Positions 26,995-38,044 of a DNA stretch of 64,000 nucleotides are shown piece after piece. The notes beneath the pieces are model-generated. The model saw nothing but the letters and a program-made list of their open reading frames with translations. It ran no database searches and was not told the DNA's origin. The DNA comes from Papiliotrema nemorosa (lineage: Eukaryota > Basidiomycota > Tremellomycetes > Tremellales > Rhynchogastremaceae). The stretch lies in assembly GCA_032158125.1 (NCBI GenBank), contig JASKOT010000001.1:682001-746000 (forward strand). Reading direction: 5' to 3'. The first letter of the stretch is position 1; each line of letters starts with the position of its first letter. A program made the position numbers and the translations under genes.

Positions 26995-29190
26995 ATGCCG
27001 TTCGGTTTCACGCATAAGCCTCTGGTGTCTCTGGCTCATTCGGCCATATGTGCCTTTTTCAGCCAGATTGAGGTTTACGGAGCTGAGAATGTACCCGAGA
27101 AGGGTCCCATCATCTTGTGCGTATCTCACGCGACCTTGGCATTACCGTTTTCCCCATAGCTGACGCACAGCGCGTGCTCGCACGTGAACATGGCCGTGGA
27201 CGTGCGTTGGTCGGACGTTGCGAGTACGCTATAGCTGATCTTCAGCCTGCGATGTTGAGTTGTACCCTACCACACGGACATCTGGTACACTATTGGGTGC
27301 GTCCGTCGGCCTGGCAATATGTCTCTGAAGCTGATGTATGGAGGTCAAGGATTCGTTGTTCAAGAACCCTGTCGCAGGGGCAATCCTGTACAATGCTGGA
27401 AATATCGGTACGCCGCGTATTTCGTGCTATGTACTGAACTCACCGCAGCCGTGGACAGGAAGAACAAGAACAACCAGAAGCTCTTCAGGGGAACCTTCGA
27501 GGGTAAGGCTATCTTTGATGAGTGTATGCTACGAGGCTAATCGCAAGCTCTGGCGCTGGGCGAGAGCATAGGTGTCTTCCCAGAGGGTACATCACACACC
27601 GAACCTCACCTCATTGCATTAAAAGACGGCACATCCTGGGCCGCCTTGGAGTACCTTCGTTATCTTGAAGGGACAGAAGAGAATGGAGGATCGAAAGACG
27701 GAAAACCAGCAGTGGTCATACCCATGGGCATAGCCTATGTTGACAAGACAAAGTACAGGTCACGTGTCGCCGTGTAGTGAGCGCGTGCTGCTATAAACCT
27801 GGGACGAGATGGTTGATATCCAGCTATGGGAAGCCAATACACATGGACAATTATCGAGAAGACTTCGTTCATGGGGATGACGCCAAGAGAAGAGAGGTTG
27901 TCAAACGATTGACTCGGAAAATCTCTACTGAGATGGGACAAATGACTGTCAATTCGCCAGATTGGTGAGTATTGCATGACCAGGTAAACCTCGTACTGAT
28001 TGTCAGGGATACCGCATACGCTGCGCAAATGGCCCGAGAGATCCTGTGGGCAAAGGATGTGGACCTCGCACTCAAAGATTATCTTGATGTTGCACAGACG
28101 TGAGCATTGGACGTGACCCGTGGACACCTTTTAGCTAATACTCAGACTGGTCAATCTCTTCGAAACCACTTCCAACCCCGCCATTACCTCGCTCAAGGCA
28201 AAGCTCGTAGCCTACCACCGCCTTCTAGTCTCGTCACGTCTGTCTAATTCAGCTCTCGTGGACTTGCCGCTGCCAAAAAACCTCGACCCAGCCCGCAAAG
28301 TCGATCTTCCTTCTCGGTTCTTACCGTTGTGGATTCTGCTCAAAGACTCGTTGGCTTGTCTCATCCGACTGCCATTCTTCATCCTGCCGATGCTTCTCTA
28401 CGCACCGGTGTACGGGGCTGGTATCTTAGGTGCTCGACTAGCAGAGGACGAGTTGGAAACCCAGGCGCAGACGAAAATTGCGTTGAGCTTGGTCCTGAGC
28501 TTCCTCTTATTCCCAGCTTTCTTCTTCGTCCTCTGGACCATCTTCAGCGCGGTACCTCTAGGCGCAGCTTTCGCTGTCGGCGCCATCTGGCTCTTGCGAC
28601 GCTACCACTCGAGCTTGATCGATGAAAATTACGACGCGTGAGTGATCTGCTGTTCAGCAAAGGTGTTAGCTGACGTGACCAGTATGAAACGATTAGCAGC
28701 TGCTTGGCGAGTCCTCATTGGTGTCTGGTGGCCTCGAGAAATGCCGCTCCCTTCGTTCCTAGCTTCTTCTACCAGTTTTGCGCCGGATCCGCCCAAGATC
28801 GCTGGATTACCCAAGGATGCGCAACCTGAAAAGTATATCCGACCGAAATACGTCCCTTCGCGAGTCCTCGTCCGACACGTACTGCGAACACGTTTGGAAG
28901 CTGCTCGGGATCTCGCTAGAACACTGTTCGAGTTGGAGGAGAAGGACACCCAGGTTAATGCTTCCTTCTGGCTAGCTGAGAGATATGGTGGAGAGGTACT
29001 CAAGGTCTCCAAGGAGCATGAGGCTCTGATGGAATGGGAGCGACCCCTGTCAGAGGGAAGGCGTTCTGGCCGAGAGGTAGTTTCCTTCCTCAGATCGAAA
29101 GGAGCCAGACTCGGTGCTGGGGCGAGCAGGATCGATAGTCATTGGGCTGCATTGAGTGGTGATGAGGGATCTAGAACTGAGGAAGAGTAA
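26995..29190 (+). CDS. GPT2: Glycerol-3-phosphate / dihydroxyacetone-phosphate acyltransferase (Gpt2/Sct1)
   Basis: Ten exons (26995-27116, 27171-27201, 27246-27296, 27344-27407, 27449-27502, 27548-27773, 27824-27964, 28007-28099, 28146-28637, 28683-29190) give 593 residues. The acyltransferase blocks are CSHVNMAVDPAML (the H-x4-D catalytic motif widened to H-x5-D as in Gpt2/Sct1), SLFKNPVAGAIL, GVFPEGTSHTEP and VVIPMGIAYVDKTKYRSR. A long hydrophobic region in exon 9 (about 360-425: LIRLPFFILPMLLYAPVYGA and LSLVLSFLLFPAFFFVLW) anchors the enzyme in the ER. It makes lysophosphatidic acid, the first step of phospholipid and triacylglycerol synthesis. Exons 2-5 are only 31-64 nt and are placed by the conserved blocks. 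Yeast has two paralogues, GPT2 and SCT1; this copy is not assignable to either. Confidence 0.9.
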
Positions 29191-29998
29191 CACTCGGACA
29201 ATAATTGATCTAGATTTTTTCGGTTCGTGTAACGGCAATGCACTGTTCTATCTTCAGATCACCTGTCTCACAGTGATAGCCCCAGTGGGGCAATGCACGC
29301 CTACTCGTTCCCTTGATTTTGAGAGCATGACTCATAATAATGCATACGGATGTCGGGCCGAGGAAAGTGGGGTACCCTTTGAGGCGATACAGCTCGCAAG
29401 GCGTGAGCGGCGAGGGGGAAAGGACAAGAGCACGTTTGTAGCAGAGGTCGCTTGTTGAAGACCCCCTCTTTCGCTCCTCCTGAACATCCTGCATCATCGT
29501 CGAGCAGGGCTTGGACTACGACCGCTGAGCTCAGCTGGTGGAGATGCTTATACAAGTCTAGCCATGGCTTGACGATTGGCATATTTTCATCTGTCATCCT
29601 CGTACCACAAATACCCTCTTCAACCCACCCACCAACTTACCCCGTTGACACGTTCGCCCCGTCCAGTTATAATCGAAACACCCGTCCCTCCTCGTCCCCG
29701 CAGTCTAGGTCGGATTTCGCCAATAGCTCTATAATTGGTTTGCTTTCTCGGTAACACCGATTGACCCGATCAAACGTTTTGTTTGGTCGGACGTACAGCG
29801 ACAGTACTCGTACGGGATTTTTGCTATTTTGATCATCCGGTAACGACGCCTCTGGACACCACACCGGTCCAGACGGAATCTGGGACTTTGCTCGGTTTTT
29901 GAGCATCCAATATCTCGGTTGACCCGATCTCAGCCTCTTGCTACGAACCTCGATATAGTGTCCCCTGTGCAGAGCGATCTCTCGGATTGATCAGAGCT
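29191..29998. other. Intergenic region, GPT2 3' end to PGC1 promoter
   Basis: 808 bp with no supported gene. Small minus-strand frames near 29210-29600 have no motif or splice logic. It is expected to contain the GPT2 terminator and PGC1 promoter. Confidence 0.6.
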
Positions 29999-31395
29999 AT
30001 GATTCCCGCAAAGATGAATGGCGCAGCGGAGAATCGACCCAAAGTCGGTCCGACGCCTTTCAGGCAGCCAAAGGATATTGAATGTTGGGGACATCGAGGA
30101 GCTTCTGCTCATCTACCGGAGAACACGTGAGTTGTACTTTGCAAGCATGGCGAATTTGACAGACTGATGCTAGATTGGCGAGTTTCCGGGCGGCTATTCA
30201 AGAAGGAGCAGATGGTATTGAGAGCGGTGAGTATATCGTTTCTGGGGCTAGTTTATTGCTCAATGGCAGATGTGCATGCGACTTCGGACGGTGTCATTTT
30301 GATGTTCCATGATCCTACTCTGGATAGAACCACTACTGGAAAGGGACTCATCAGGAAACAGCCTTGGAAGGGTGTGATCGAGTGAGTTTAACTTGATACT
30401 ATGCCTGCTGGGCACGCTGACTCGTCAGACACGTGCGAACGACGAAAGAGCCTATTCAGCCCATTCCGCGATTCGAAGAGTTGGTCGAGTTGCTCATGGA
30501 GGTGAGCGTATCGAGCAAGCAGGATGTGTATCTCAGCTGACAGCTTAGCCGGAGAATCAGCATGTCTCGCTGAATGTGCGTCTGAAGCATCGACCCTCAC
30601 CCATCGATACTGACGAGCTAGATTGACTGCAAGATGCAGAATGATCCTGAAAAGCTTTTCGTGAGTTACTCTCATCCCGCGAACTAGTAGAGTAGCTAGC
30701 TGACCCCCTAGCCTGAGATGGCTCGGATTGTGGCGTGAGCTCCCTTCGCCCCGCTCACACTCGCAGCTGACCGCTAGTCAATATGCCGACTGGGAGACAA
30801 AGCTCGCCCCTCGACTCATCCTTGGCCTGTGGCATCCTCTCTTCCTCAAAGCTGCATATAAGTACTTGCCTTTAATGCGGCGGTATCACATTGGATTTTC
30901 GCCGAACGTCGTCAAGACGTACTTCTGGGAAGCCTGCGATGGGTTCTCGATCAACTTTGCCCTGCTCATGGGTGCCGAGGGACAAAAGTTTATCAAGGAG
31001 TGTCGAGAGGCCGGAAAGGAGATTTGTGTTTGGACAGTGAATGATCCTGGAGAGATGAAGGTGGCCTTGTCGTGGGGTATAAAAGCCATCCTCACCGATC
31101 GCGTCGGCGCTTTCACCGCGTTACGCCAAGAGGTGCGTCTTCTAGTCTGTCGAGGTTACACAAGCTGAGAACCCAGGTGTCGGAAAGTCCGGAAAAGTTA
31201 CAATTGGAGGGACTGCAGAAATGGACTTTCCCTTGGTCTCATTGGCGATACTACAGCATTTCTCACGTATGCGCCAACACCCTCTCTCCCTTGTTTCTAT
31301 CAGCTTACGCTCCCCTCCCCAAAAAATCGACTCTACCTTTGACTTTTCCAAACCCATTGCCTGAATCCGTCACTTCGGTAATGCCCGGGACTTGA
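29999..31395 (+). CDS. PGC1: Glycerophosphodiester phosphodiesterase-family phospholipase (Pgc1 type)
   Basis: Nine exons (29999-30126, 30174-30226, 30270-30381, 30429-30501, 30549-30575, 30622-30660, 30712-30734, 30778-31132, 31177-31395) give 342 residues. The GDPD TIM-barrel starts ECWGHRGASAHLPENTLASF with the catalytic His-Arg, then GADGIESDVHATSDGVILMF and HDPTLDRTT supply the metal-binding Glu/Asp and second His. NIDCKMQNDPEKLF and VCVWTVNDPGEMK continue the barrel. Yeast Pgc1 degrades phosphatidylglycerol at lipid droplets and mitochondrial membranes and so tunes cardiolipin precursors. Three consecutive exons are 27, 39 and 23 nt. A candidate 37-nt intron at 31267-31303 with a strong pyrimidine tract would give a shorter tail ending near 31342. 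Confidence 0.86.
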
Positions 31396-32189
31396 TGGCT
31401 TGGCTCGCTGTTCCCTATGGATGAATCTCTTCTCGACGCTTTTGGATTATCGTAACAGTCTTGGATCGAGCGATCGCATTTGGACGTCATGCGGACGGTG
31501 TGCTATCAACCCGGTCCGTTGGTCATGCCCGACTTGGGAGAATTTAGCATGTCAGAGACGGAGCCCATCTCGCCCAGTCGAGCGATCAAGGCGTAGGGAA
31601 CGGAATGGACCCTGGTTCGGGACGACGAGGACGAAGCGATTGTCTGACGAGACACTATACATGTGACTAGTGGTTAAAGCTCGTACTGGCCGGCTCTGGC
31701 ACACTACTCAGGAGTTGGAGGAGGAGGAGGAGGAAAGAGTCATGGACTATCATTTCACAGCATTTCCCTAATTCCACGACAGACACGATATCCCTTGCAT
31801 AGGATCTTGACCCATGTACAAAATGCATCATCAGTACAGATAATCTGCAGTAGTATGGCCAGATGAAACGTGGCGCTGCGAACATCCGAAACTGCAACAA
31901 GGCCTGTTTGTCCCTTTCACCCGACCACCTCTCAATCTTGCTTTGTCTTCATCACGTCTACCGCTTGATGCTTCAATCTTGACCCTCTGACGACCTTTTG
32001 ACGACTCTATAATTCACGAAAGACTTGTCGTTCATTGATGACCCAATAGATCATCACACCTCTACTCTCGTGTCAACGCCTGATCACGATTCGGCCGGCG
32101 ACTATTCGCCAGTACCCCCTCAACGTACATTTGGGGGACTCACCAGTGCCACAGGACTTTCTCACCAATCTGACAATCTGGCAACTTGA
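31396..32189. other. Intergenic region between PGC1 and the 267-residue orphan
   Basis: 794 bp, no gene seen apart from a short trinucleotide repeat at 31717-31734. The last 200 bp before the ATG is pyrimidine-rich, as expected for a promoter and leader. Confidence 0.6.
31717..31734. repeat. (GGA)6 microsatellite
   Basis: Six perfect GGA units in the intergenic DNA after PGC1; a short simple repeat of no evident function. Confidence 0.9.
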
Positions 32190-32993
32190 ATGGGCATCTT
32201 TCAATCGATCCTCCCATGCGTCCCGAAAAAGGCAGCATTGTCCACACATCAAATCATCCATTCGCCCGAATCCTCCATCACCACCTCACCCTCCAAAGGC
32301 CGTGAGAGCCCTCTCAAATTCGACATTTCACATCCGTACCCGCTCGTACCGGGTTACAGAAACAGACAATCGCCTATCCCTTGTCGGTCCAACACCCCAT
32401 CGCCCGCTTCGGGCAGTACTCACAATTCGGCAGGGCGTAGAATACCTCGGGCCGCAGGGTTTCCAGGGTCTCCGCTGGGCCCAAGACGTGTATCTTCGAT
32501 GCCTCAAGCGAGGATCACCGGGAGATCCGTCACGTTTGGTCAAAATCGGATGGATGATTGGGCAGCAAGTATGGACGATACGGTCACCTTGCCTCCAGGC
32601 TCATCACACTCGTCGAATGTGACAGTAGAACCCGGGACAGAGAGGGAGTCATGGATGGAACAACCTAGATCGTTATCTGCCTCCCCGGCTCCTTATTCCC
32701 CGCCGACGTCTTTCCGTTCGCTGGTGACACATCTGCCGAGTACCAAGACATCCACTGGTGGTCGATCACTAGGTACATCAAGAAGAGTCAGAGAAGGGAG
32801 AAGGAGGTCAATGATGATTCAAGAAGAGCCGCATGGGGGAGGGGGAGGGAAGAAGTTGAGGAAGGTTCTGAGAGTAGAAGGGGATTGGGAGATTGTGAGG
32901 GAGAGTGAAGTTGGAGGGACGGCGATTAACGGACGACCAGATCAGGTTGACGAGATCATTGAGGAAGATGGGTGGGAGATGGCACGGCGCTGA
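32190..32993 (+). CDS. Orphan protein with N-myristoylation-type start
   Basis: A single exon of 267 codons from ATG 32190. I do not recognise a family. The N-terminus MGIFQSILPC fits the Met-Gly-x3-Ser myristoylation pattern, with Cys10 as a possible palmitoylation site, so membrane attachment is plausible. The middle is Ser/Pro/Arg-rich and probably disordered. The C-terminal 50 residues are charged and more ordered looking (KLRKVLRVEGDWEIV and DEIIEEDGWEMARR). Codon use and base composition match the neighbours. The open frame is long, uninterrupted and starts with a good leader, but no homologue is known to me, so it could be lineage-specific. Confidence 0.6.
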   Translation: MGIFQSILPCVPKKAALSTHQIIHSPESSITTSPSKGRESPLKFDISHPYPLVPGYRNRQSPIPCRSNTPSPASGSTHNSAGRRIPRAAGFPGSPLGPRRVSSMPQARITGRSVTFGQNRMDDWAASMDDTVTLPPGSSHSSNVTVEPGTERESWMEQPRSLSASPAPYSPPTSFRSLVTHLPSTKTSTGGRSLGTSRRVREGRRRSMMIQEEPHGGGGGKKLRKVLRVEGDWEIVRESEVGGTAINGRPDQVDEIIEEDGWEMARR

Positions 32994-33380
32994 GCAGAGG
33001 GCGGCCGGATCACGCGAATGGTCCCGTGTGGTTGGACTGACAACGATCGAGGCGTACGAGAAGTGGAGACGATCCTGCATACGACACACGAGACGGATGT
33101 TTAGATTGACGAGTAACGCAAAGAACGACTGGACGAAGTATAGCACGAACGATAACGATTGGATCGCGACGATGATGACTTGCCTACTGCACAGCTATGA
33201 CATACTGTACTACACAAATAACGATTAGGGATGATTATAGGTCAGTTACCCCATGCCATTTTTAATAACAATACCCCGACAAGCAGACTGTGCTCTCTCG
33301 AACCTCTGCCAAAGGATACCATTGCCTACGCTGCGTAGTGTGCTAGATTACAAAATACATCCGAATCCAAGATCACTCGC
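32994..33380. other. Convergent intergenic region
   Basis: 387 bp between the converging ends of the orphan gene and the dehydratase gene. Probably 3' UTRs only; nothing else seen. Confidence 0.6.
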
Positions 33381-35558
33381 CTAGTGGTTCTGCCTTGGCG
33401 CACCAAACTTGGCTGCAATCTTCTGATACTTGACCGCAGAGTTGATGACCATTCCTTCGCTCAATTCACCCACTGTATCCCTGAAAATCTCCTGCCATGG
33501 CGTCTGACTCTCGGGAATAGGATACTTTGGCATCTCCTTCTTCCTCTGTACAATCTCTTCATCCGACAACAACACATTCGCCGTTCGTTTGAGGAGATCC
33601 ACACGGATAACATCCCCATCCTTGAGGTATCCCAACATTCCCCCGGTGGCTGCTTCGGGTGAAGCATTTAGGATGGCCGGTGTACCACAAGTCCCGGATT
33701 GTCGGCCGTCCCCAATACAAGGTAATTCTATACCTTGATTGATCAATTTCCCCGGTGGAATCATATTCACCACTTCGGCTGCGCCAGGGTACCCCACAGG
33801 TCCCGCACCGCGCATAATGAGAATGGTGCGTTCGGTAATATGTGGTGCGTGCTCGATCCGGGCGTGATAGTCTTCTGGACCGTCAAATACAGCCACTGGA
33901 CCTTCAAACGCCATGGGGTCGTTGGGGTTCTCCAACCATTGGTCTCGCCACGCTTTGGAGATGACACAAGTTTTCATAATCGCACTGTCGAATAGGTTCC
34001 CTTTGAGATTGAGGAATCCTGCTTCCTTGAGAAGAGGCTTGTCGAACGGCAAGATGACTCTTCGATCCGCAGAGAAATCGCCTCGGCAGTTTTCCCCGAT
34101 CGTCTTGCCCGAAACCGTCATTGCATCCGGATGGGGCAGTTTGCCATGTTCGATCAGTTCTGCAAGGAGTGCTTGTTGGTCAGCAATGTCGACTAGGAGC
34201 GGGTGCGCCAACTCACCTGGGAGACCGCCTGCGCGGTGATACTCTTCACACAGGTACTGACCTGCCGGCTGACAATTGACCAGCAGGGGCAGGTGGTATC
34301 CTACTCGTTCCCAATCGTCACAGGTGAGCTCTACACCGATATGTTTGGCCACCGCATTCAGATGTATAGGCGCATTGGTCGATCCTCCTAATGCTGCGTT
34401 TGCCGCAATGGCATTTTCGAAAGCGGCTTTAGTCATGATATCTGACGGTTTGACATCTTCCTGAACCAGTTTGACGATTCGAAGACCGGTGGCATACGCA
34501 CAAGCACCTCGTTCTCGGTAAACAGCGGGGATAGAGGCTGATCCGGGTAGGGCCATGCCCAGCGCTTCGGCCAGTGCGTTCTGTTATGAGTATTCGGGCT
34601 GAGATCTGAGTAAAGCTAAACTTGCCATGGTTGTAGCTGTACCGATGGTGTTGCAGTGACCCGCACTAGGCGCGGACAGGGCGACATTGTGCGTGAATTG
34701 TTGCTGGTTGATCTTTCCCGCAGCCAGCATTTTACGGTTCTCCCACATGACACCCCCTGATCCGATCAACTTTTGACCTTCGTAACCTGATGATCAGCTT
34801 ACTCTTAGGGAGAAATTTAGCCGTGTGATTGACCGTTTAGCATGGGTCCGACGTTCATGACAATTGCAGGGATATCGACCGTCGCGGCTCCCATCAACAG
34901 TGCTGGGGTGCTGTTGCTCAGTGAGGTCTAGAAGTGTGACGGGAGTCCTCACGTCTTGTCACACCCAGTGAGAAGTACGACGCCATCGAGAGGGTATCCA
35001 AAGAGAACCTCTACCAAGCTCAAATAGGCCAAATTTCGATCCAAACATGCCGTTGGTCTCTTTCCTGTCTCTTGTATAGGGTGACAGGGAAATTCGAATG
35101 GTGTTCCCCCAGCAGCAATAATCCCCTCTTTGACCCGTTGAACCAGGATGGTATGGTATCGATTACATGGCGCGAGATCTGATCCAGTTTGGGCTATACC
35201 GATGATGGGTTTGTGGTTAGGATGAAGTTCAGGAAGAGTTCTTCCGTCGTTGAGGTATCGCTCAGTGTACAGTGCTGACATTCCTACATGGTCAGTCGAG
35301 CATATTCAGACGTTAGTCATGAGACCACTCACCTGGATCATGAGGATCGTTGAACCAAAATTTGGACCTCAATGGCCTTGCAGGCTCTATACCTTCGGTC
35401 TCTTCACTCAATTGCCCTTCTGGCGAAGTGAAAGACCGCATGCCGGTCCGTGGAAGGGGGAGCTCGACGCCCGCAGTAGCATTCGTCGGAATGGCATTAC
35501 CATTTCCATTCGTAGCCTCAGCTTCGGCTCGTCCGCAATTACACCCTTCACAAGCCAT
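33381..35558 (-). CDS. IlvD/Edd-family dehydratase, sugar-acid (arabinonate/xylonate) type
   Basis: Six exons (35333-35558, 34953-35283, 34834-34910, 34626-34786, 34217-34580, 33381-34159) give 645 residues. The enzyme dehydrates polyhydroxy acids using a [2Fe-2S] cluster and Mg2+. Candidate cluster cysteines are in [21 protein letters not shown] and [25 protein letters not shown] and [15 protein letters not shown] are family blocks. The phrase [20 protein letters not shown] and the [16 protein letters not shown] segment match the arabinonate/xylonate dehydratase branch better than mitochondrial Ilv3, and no clear mitochondrial presequence precedes them ([15 protein letters not shown]). Intron 4 (34581-34625) is GC-AG. 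A 57-nt intron at 34160-34216 keeps frame; if retained it would add 19 residues. Substrate is inferred, and a role in branched-chain amino-acid synthesis cannot be excluded. Confidence 0.85.
34581..34625 (-). other. GC-AG intron in the dehydratase gene
   Basis: Read on the minus strand, the donor is ATG|gcaagt and the acceptor is aacag|AAC. The only join that continues GTATTM into [13 protein letters not shown] uses this GC donor. A strong match of the rest of the donor to U1 is typical for GC-AG introns. Confidence 0.85.
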
Positions 35559-36354
35559 CTTGAAAAGTCGATGGAGTATAGGAAGTGGTACTCAATCAGA
35601 ATGGTACTTTGTAAGCCCTCAGGGTGTATAGAGAAGCTGGTCTAGTGATGCGGATGCGAGGTAGTCGACTACATATACAGTGAACTCGGTTGGACCGGTG
35701 TTCGGAGTTGACCTCTACCGAGGTGTATCATCGGATCCGGACGGTTAGAGACGGGTTTGGCCGTGTAGGCGGTACATCGATGCACCGAGTATCGTCCATA
35801 TCGAAGTCGGTGTTACTGTTGATGACTGTACATAGAATCGTCGCTATGCACATCATGTCCTCATTGACGGTGGACTTATTGATAATTGAAGCAGTACAGA
35901 GACGGTAGAGCAGACCATGTGGGGAGAAGCTGGCTGTGGCGGCTGATGGATATGAACCACGATGGAACGGTGCGCCTTCGTGTCAGGTGGTCGTCAAACG
36001 CTCGTCCCGCTTCGAGCTTTTTTGATTTGATGATCACTCACTGTGTACACACGAGGCTTCATGGTCCAGAACAGCCCCTTCGGCAGGTGTCCGAGCAGAG
36101 GCCGCGGAATGTGATCGATCACAATTGTACCCGCTTTTCCCGAAAGGATCAATGGCTCCTGGGTAAAGGGAGGGGCCGACATCACGATCATCCCCCCAGC
36201 AAGGATCCAGCGAGGGAAAGGTCCTTGTGTAGCTATGGGTCCATCGACATTCATGTCTTAGTCAACAAGATCTTGTGTCCTTGTATAAGGATTTGGACTT
36301 GTCGACGAGCCTTTGAACTTCCCATCGAAACGACAATCCATCTACAAGGTCGCA
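35559..36354. promoter_or_regulatory. Divergent intergenic region, dehydratase / seven-helix protein
   Basis: 796 bp between two divergent start codons, so both promoters must lie here. Short frames in it have no family motif. Confidence 0.55.
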
Positions 36355-37910
36355 ATGTCGATATTTGGTTCTAGCAGCAACACGACTGATCCGGTCTCTA
36401 ATGAGCCTCCAAGTGGATCGGAGATTTCTATCGGACCCATGATTCTAGGGTAGGTCATTGCGCCCATTCTTCCTCACCCCACTTGATCAATCTTTGCAGA
36501 ATGATCGGCTCGAGAACGGTCCTGCTGAATGCACAGAATGTCCTTTGATCTCATCTTGTATGGCTTTGCGATAAACCAAACTTTCGTCTATTTCAGTCGA
36601 TCAAGCTACCGCGATCGCACCATCACCAAAGTACTGGTAGTCAGTCCAAAGATGCCTACACTTGGGAAGCTGGAGACGAGGCTGACAACGCAGGGATGGT
36701 CAATGTTGATAGGCACGATCACGACTATCTTGTCGATCTATTATACTTGGGATGCGTTTGTTCTAGGATTCGGAGATCGAAATGGCATCTATCTAGGAAG
36801 CCTGGATAGTAAGCTCGTCACCGCTGCACGCACTCAAAGGTGTACCCGTGCTGACACGCCGCAGAATTGTCGTGGTTCGGTGCGCTGGATGTGCTATTGA
36901 TCGTTCCCATCCAGGCATTCTACATACTCAAGATATATCGCATACTGCCTATTCCACTCGGAACACTCATCCTCCTCGCGCCTTTCCTGTATGTTTCCTC
37001 CAACCCCCTTCAAGCGGCTTATGGCTGATATGCGAGGTTGTCTGTAGCATCAGGAGGTATCGGCTGGACGGTAGTGATGAAGCAGGGGACAGCGAGAGAG
37101 ATTGCTGTACGCCCCGGGTGGAGCTGACGAGACCGTATGCTGACAAGGTCCAGAACCCTACTGTCTGGCAGTATCTCTGGGTGAGTCATCGAAGCCTGGT
37201 CTCATGCCCACTATTTCCACTGATGGTATAGAACTGCTCGACTCTCGCGGTAGACTTCTTCATCTCCTTGACGATCCTTTTTGCGCTGTACAAAACACAT
37301 TCATGGGGCACCCATAAAGATGCGTTAGTGTATCGCTTCACTCGGTACGTCCTGCCGCGATTGAAAGCTGGGGTAGTGTCATGTTGATAGGGCAGAATCA
37401 CCTTGGAAGTCATGATATTGCCTACGATCGTTGCCTCAGGTACTTTCTTGACCTATATCATTGACCACGATACCCTCGTCAACTTTTTCTGGATGTTTCA
37501 AGCGAAAATCTACCTCGTCTCGGTGCTTGGTCAGTCGACTCGTCTTTGCAGCCCTTAGACAGGCTAACAGCAGCCCTGTTAAATTCTCGTACGGGTCTGC
37601 GTGTCTCAACAACCGAAGGGTCGAGCCAAGAAAGTGGGACAATCCCAGAGATCAGGACTTTTCCTCTTGATGAAGTCACCCTCAAAACGGATCGCATAGA
37701 GACGTCAGAAGTGAGTGTCTTCTTTAGTATTTCTTGCCTCGGCTGGTGCTGAGATTCTCGTAGATCAACGGAGAGACTCCTGCAATTGACAGAAAACGCT
37801 TCAGTCGGTTACAATCGACAGAGGCGATTGTTGATACCGTACCGGTTGCGGAGACCGTCAAAGCTGAATGGCGCCATCCTAAACGGATTGATCCGACAAT
37901 AACTGTTTAA
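36355..37910 (+). CDS. Seven-transmembrane protein of the basidiomycete DUF6534-like type
   Basis: Ten exons (36355-36449, 36537-36636, 36694-36808, 36865-36988, 37037-37106, 37148-37180, 37232-37344, 37396-37529, 37571-37710, 37764-37910) give 356 residues. Seven hydrophobic helices follow a short polar N-terminus: FDLILYGFAINQTFVYF, MLIGTITTILSIYYTW, LDVLLIVPIQAFYILKIY, TLILLAPFLLLSVASGG, CSTLAVDFFISLTILFAL, LEVMILPTIVASGTFLTYI and FWMFQAKIYLVSVLAALL. A hydrophilic C-terminal tail of about 90 residues ends the protein. The pattern matches a large basidiomycete-restricted family of integral membrane proteins without known function. It is not obviously a GPCR, since no DRY or NPxxY-like motif is seen. 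The small exons (33 nt at 37148-37180) were placed by reading frame and helix continuity. Confidence 0.75.
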
Positions 37911-38044
37911 GGGATCACAATAGTCTCCATTCGTCACCACAACTTTGTAGGGAAAGACAATTGAAGGGGTGCATAATCTGATGACAGGCGAAGATGCTAG
38001 ATTGGAGTGGATATGAATCATGTGTACAACCTTGGTTCAGAGCA

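Noticed and set aside
26995..31395. Possible lipid-biosynthesis gene cluster (GPT2, PGC1, hydrolase, ARL5)
   Set aside because: These are unrelated housekeeping families on both strands with no tailoring enzymes or dedicated regulator; closeness is probably chance.
33381..37910. Catabolic cluster of dehydratase plus divergent membrane transporter
   Set aside because: The seven-helix protein has no transporter signature and belongs to a family of unknown function; no aldolase, dehydrogenase or sugar transporter lies nearby.
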